From Chloroflexota bacterium (GTDB lineage Bacteria > Chloroflexota > Limnocylindria > Limnocylindrales > CSP1-4), in the NCBI GenBank assembly GCA_025355255.1, contig JANYAA010000064.1:1-8709 (forward strand): a stretch of 8,709 nt of DNA, in the 5' to 3' direction. A program made the position numbers and the translations under genes. The notes beneath the pieces are model-generated. The model was not told where the DNA came from. It saw only the letters and a list, made by a program, of their open reading frames with translations, and made no database searches. Within the stretch, counting starts at the first letter, position 1. Each line of letters begins with the position of its first letter. Shown here piece after piece: positions 5,787 to 8,709 of this stretch.

Positions 5787-7121
5787 ATGCTCCTTGCCCG
5801 CTTGGCCGTCCTCGTACTCGCCGCCGTCCTCGGGGGCTGCTCCAGCACGCCCCCGCCCACGGTGGTCCCGAGCGTTACGGCCGCGCCCACGGCCAGCGGC
5901 GGCGCAGCCACCTCCACACCCAGGCCGTCAGCACCCGCCTGCGACCCGTCCGCGCCGATGCCCTCGGCCGTCCCCACTCCCAACGCCGCGGACCCCGATG
6001 CGGCCCTCCACCAGGCCATCGAGTCGAAGGTCGAGGAGATTCGCGGGCTCAAGCCCACCGCCCCAGTGCTCCCCCAGGTGCTTGACGCCGCGGGGCTGTG
6101 CGCGCTCCTGCGCGAGACGATGACCCGGGAAAACCCGGCCGACTACACGGCTGCCACGGAACGCGTGTACAAGCAGCTTCTGCTCATCCCCCAAGATGCC
6201 TCGCTGCTGCGCTTGTCGCTGGACCTGTACGCGGGCCAGGTCATCGGCGTCTACGACCAGTACGCCAAGCACCTCTACGTCGTCGCAGGTACCGGCGTCA
6301 CTACGCCGCTTGGGCAGATCACCTACGCCCACGAGTTCACCCACGCGCTGCAGGACCAGGCGTTTGACCTGCGCAAGCTCCAGGGCAATGCCAGGGATCA
6401 GGGCGACCGGGGCCTCGCCATCACCTCGCTGGTGGAGGGCGACGCTGTCTTGTCAATGGGCCTCTGGGCGCAGGCGGCACTGACGGCCCAGCAGTTGGCC
6501 CAAGCGGCTGGCGCCAGCGATCCCGCGTCCGCCGCCGCGCTCAACGCGTCCCCGCCAATCCTGCGCGAGCCGCTGCTCTTCGCCTATAACGCCGGCATGC
6601 GCATGGCCGTCTCGGCCTACCAGAACGCCGGCGGCTACAGCGGCGTTGACGCCCTGTTTGCCGTACCGCCGTCAACCACCGAGCAGGTGCTCCACGCCGA
6701 CAAGCTGGCTGCGCACGAGCCGGGCGTCCCGGTGTCCGTGCCGGGAACGCTGCTCACGACGCTTGGCGCGGGCTGGAAGATCGCCTTGGAGGACACGCTC
6801 GGCGAGCTCCAGCTGGGCATTCTCGTGCGCACCGGGGACCCCAAGGCGGGCACGGATCCTGCGGCGGGCTGGGGCGGGGACCGCCTTGCCCTGATTGAGG
6901 GCCCAAATGGCGCGCAGGCCACAGTCATCGACACCGCCTGGGATAGCCAGGCGGCCGCCGACGCGTTTGTGGCGGCCGCTGGTCCCTACGTGCGGCAGCT
7001 CCAGACGGCGGGCGGGCACGCGGAGCTGTACGAGTCGGGCATTCGCGTGGTCCTGCTCGTGGCCGACAGCGCCCCCACGCTCAACCTGCTCCGCGGTTCC
7101 TACGCCATCGTGGGGCACTAG
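5787..7121 (+). CDS. Lipoprotein with HEFTH putative zinc-metalloprotease motif
   Basis: This 444-residue protein has a lipoprotein signal: a charged and hydrophobic start, MLLARLAVLVLAAVLGG, then Cys18 in the lipobox LGGC. A Pro/Thr/Ser/Ala-rich linker follows to about residue 66, the kind that spaces a domain from the membrane. The globular part holds GQVIGVYDQYAKHLYVV (~150-166), YAHEFTHALQDQAFDL (~180-195) and SLVEGDAVLSM (~214-224). H182, E183 and H186 form an HExxH zinc motif, and E217 in VEGDA is placed as a gluzincin third ligand. I recall uncharacterised surface lipoproteins of this pattern in Chloroflexota and Actinobacteria; no substrate is known and I give no symbol. The C-terminal half (~230-444) has no recognisable domain. 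It is a single-gene unit with its own promoter region, converging with argS 9 nt beyond its stop. A peptidase role is inferred from the motif only. Confidence 0.88.
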   Translation: MLLARLAVLVLAAVLGGCSSTPPPTVVPSVTAAPTASGGAATSTPRPSAPACDPSAPMPSAVPTPNAADPDAALHQAIESKVEEIRGLKPTAPVLPQVLDAAGLCALLRETMTRENPADYTAATERVYKQLLLIPQDASLLRLSLDLYAGQVIGVYDQYAKHLYVVAGTGVTTPLGQITYAHEFTHALQDQAFDLRKLQGNARDQGDRGLAITSLVEGDAVLSMGLWAQAALTAQQLAQAAGASDPASAAALNASPPILREPLLFAYNAGMRMAVSAYQNAGGYSGVDALFAVPPSTTEQVLHADKLAAHEPGVPVSVPGTLLTTLGAGWKIALEDTLGELQLGILVRTGDPKAGTDPAAGWGGDRLALIEGPNGAQATVIDTAWDSQAAADAFVAAAGPYVRQLQTAGGHAELYESGIRVVLLVADSAPTLNLLRGSYAIVGH

Positions 7122-7130
7122 CGCACGGGC

Positions 7131-8709
7131 CTACATCGAGTCGGGCGCGGAGATCCCCAGCAGGTCCAGCGCGTTGCGAAGCGTCGTCTGAGCGGCGAGG
7201 GCGAGCGCCAGACGCTTTGAGGAGCGCTCCGGCTCGGCCGCGTCCACTACGTGGGCGTCGCGGTAGAACGCGTGGAACTGCGTCGCCAGATCCGTGACAT
7301 AGGACGTGATGCCCTGCGTCTCCTCGGCGCGAACCGCGTCCTCCACCACCTCGGGCAGCTGCGCGACCACGCGTGCCAGGGCAAGCTCAGGCTCGCCAGC
7401 CAGCAGCCCTGCAATCGATGCCGCTGGGGCAATCCCGGCTTCGGCCGCCTTGCGCACGATGGACGCGATGCGAGCGTGCGCGTACTGAACGTAGTAGACG
7501 GGGTTCTCGGCCGACTGCTTCTTGGCGAGCTCGATATCGAAGTCGATCTCCACGTGCGTCGCGCGTGACGCAAAGTACCAGCGGGCGGCGTCGGTGCCCA
7601 CGGCGTCCAGCAGGTCGTCCAGCGTGACGAAGGTGCCGGCGCGCTTCGACATGGACACTTCCAGACCGTCGGCGATGAACCGGACCCAGCCGATGAGCAG
7701 CACCTGGTAGTGCTCGGGGTCGTAGCCCATCGCCTGCGCCGCGTTCTTGTTGCGCGCGATCGTGCCGTGGTGGTCCACGCCCCAGATGTAAATGAGGTGA
7801 TCAAACCCGCGGCTGAACTTCTCGGTGACGTAGCCGATGTCCGCGGCGAAGTACGTCGGACGGCCGTCGGACTTGTAGATGACGCGGTCCTTGTCGTCGC
7901 CAAATGCCGTGGAGCGGAACCAGAGTGCGCCGTCCTGCTCATACACCTGGCCAGCGTCGCGCAGGCGCTCAACCGCGCGGCTGACCCAGCCTTCGCTGTG
8001 GAGCGAGGCCTCACTCTTCCAGACGTCGAAGTTCACGCCGAGCCTGGCCAGGCTTGCTTCGATCATGCCGCGCACGCGATGCGAGGCCCACGCGCCGACA
8101 GCCTCGGCCGGGTCGCCGTCACCTGCGCTTGCGGCCGCCCAGACGTCGTCCGGCAGCTCGCGTGCGAGGTCCTCCACATAAGCGCCCTTGTAGCCGTCTT
8201 CCGGAACGGGCAGCCCATCACGGACGGCGGCTACCGATGCGCCGAGATGGCCCACCTGTGCGCCCGAGTCGTTGAAGTAGTACTCGCGGGTGACGGTCTG
8301 GCCACCGGCCTCAAGGACGCGGCACAGCAGGTCGCCCACAAAGGCCCCGCGCGCGTTGCCGACGGTGAGCGGGCCCGTGGGGTTGGCGGACACAAACTCC
8401 ACGTTGACCTTGCGCGGGTTCACCGTCGGGATCCGCCCCCACGTTGCAGGCGCGGCCAGGACGTCGGCCACAACGGCTTCCCAGGCGCTGTTGGCAACGC
8501 GCAGGTTGAGGAACCCCGGTCGCGCCACGTCCACAGCGGCGAAGAGCTCGCGGTCCTCACCGTCGCGTAGCGCGCCCGCGAGCGTCTCAGCGATCTCGAG
8601 CGGCGACTTGCGCAGCGGCCGGGCGAGCTTCATCGCGAGGTTGGTGGCAAAGTCGCCGAAGGCCAGGTTGGCTGGACGCTCAACCTCCACGGGCGGCGTC
8701 GCCTCGCTG
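7131..8709 (-). CDS. argS: Arginyl-tRNA synthetase, N-terminus outside window
   Basis: The class I synthetase joins arginine to its tRNA using ATP in the cytoplasm. The frame stays open to the right edge, so the true start is beyond it. GTG at 8690 is probably internal, since VERPANLAFGDFATNLAM is the usual N-terminal-domain block and follows some residues in relatives. The catalytic region has VEFVSANPTGPLTVGNARGAFVGD (nucleotide signature 8355-8366), then REYYFNDSGAQ and YIWGVDHHG. The second signature is SMSKRAG, about residues 346-352 from that GTG. The C-terminal anticodon-binding (DALR) domain begins near ENPVYYVQYAHARIASI, and the protein ends in SM just before TAG. The HIGH motif reads TVGN in place of the common HVGH or HIGH. 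The stop lies 9 nt from that of the convergent lipoprotein gene. The identity is very secure. Confidence 0.97.
   Translation of the reverse strand, partial: SEATPPVEVERPANLAFGDFATNLAMKLARPLRKSPLEIAETLAGALRDGEDRELFAAVDVARPGFLNLRVANSAWEAVVADVLAAPATWGRIPTVNPRKVNVEFVSANPTGPLTVGNARGAFVGDLLCRVLEAGGQTVTREYYFNDSGAQVGHLGASVAAVRDGLPVPEDGYKGAYVEDLARELPDDVWAAASAGDGDPAEAVGAWASHRVRGMIEASLARLGVNFDVWKSEASLHSEGWVSRAVERLRDAGQVYEQDGALWFRSTAFGDDKDRVIYKSDGRPTYFAADIGYVTEKFSRGFDHLIYIWGVDHHGTIARNKNAAQAMGYDPEHYQVLLIGWVRFIADGLEVSMSKRAGTFVTLDDLLDAVGTDAARWYFASRATHVEIDFDIELAKKQSAENPVYYVQYAHARIASIVRKAAEAGIAPAASIAGLLAGEPELALARVVAQLPEVVEDAVRAEETQGITSYVTDLATQFHAFYRDAHVVDAAEPERSSKRLALALAAQTTLRNALDLLGISAPDSM

Noticed and set aside
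7710..8570. Long + strand open frame across argS
   Set aside because: It is antisense to an unmistakable synthetase sequence.
1..8709. CRISPR array, phage genes or a defence system
   Set aside because: No regularly spaced repeats, integrase, nuclease or phage-type proteins are present; all eight genes belong to metabolic, housekeeping or membrane families.

Overview
The window is a GC-rich, gene-dense bacterial stretch with eight protein genes, two of them cut by the window edges. Gene content suggests Chloroflexota or a similar GC-rich lineage. The pointers are an UlaG-like MBL protein with the GPGEYE and HLGD blocks common in that phylum, an HExxH lipoprotein, and an ArgRS with an unusual HIGH motif. 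This is a judgement from family resemblance, not a search.

Left part (2-4006): a histidine-utilisation cluster on the + strand. It holds the 3' part of hutU (urocanase), a single-domain glutamate formimidoyltransferase, and hutI (imidazolonepropionase) four bases after it. Together they convert urocanate to imidazolone propionate, then to N-formimino-L-glutamate, and pass the formimino group to tetrahydrofolate to release glutamate. No hutH or hutG is visible. The hutI frame is broken: its N-terminus (2643-~2738) and the rest (~2741-4006) lie in different frames. A small CDGSH iron-sulfur protein gene sits inside the cluster on the opposite strand. The convergent gap between hutU and it holds a 128-bp inverted-repeat element with flanking 5-bp direct repeats, resembling a MITE.

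Middle (4007-5786): a convergent gap with three copies of a split motif and a hairpin. Then comes a - strand pair: an MBL-fold protein with degenerate metal ligands, followed 3 nt later by a YhhN/TMEM86-type membrane protein. The divergent gap upstream of the MBL gene is strongly structured and holds a 14-bp GC-rich hairpin followed by a T-run toward the MBL gene.

Right part (5787-8709): a lipoprotein with an HEFTH putative zinc-protease motif (+), converging with 9 nt spacing on argS (-), whose N-terminus runs off the right edge.

Three genes at the start of transcription units (ftcD, MBL, lipoprotein) lack a Shine-Dalgarno and have a -10-like hexamer 6-7 nt before the ATG, suggesting leaderless mRNAs. 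The internal genes hutI and yhhN have clear Shine-Dalgarno sites. I see mostly ordinary metabolism and housekeeping, and no convincing new defence or mobile system. The hutI frameshift, the intergenic repeat structures and the degenerate MBL protein are the items most worth checking.
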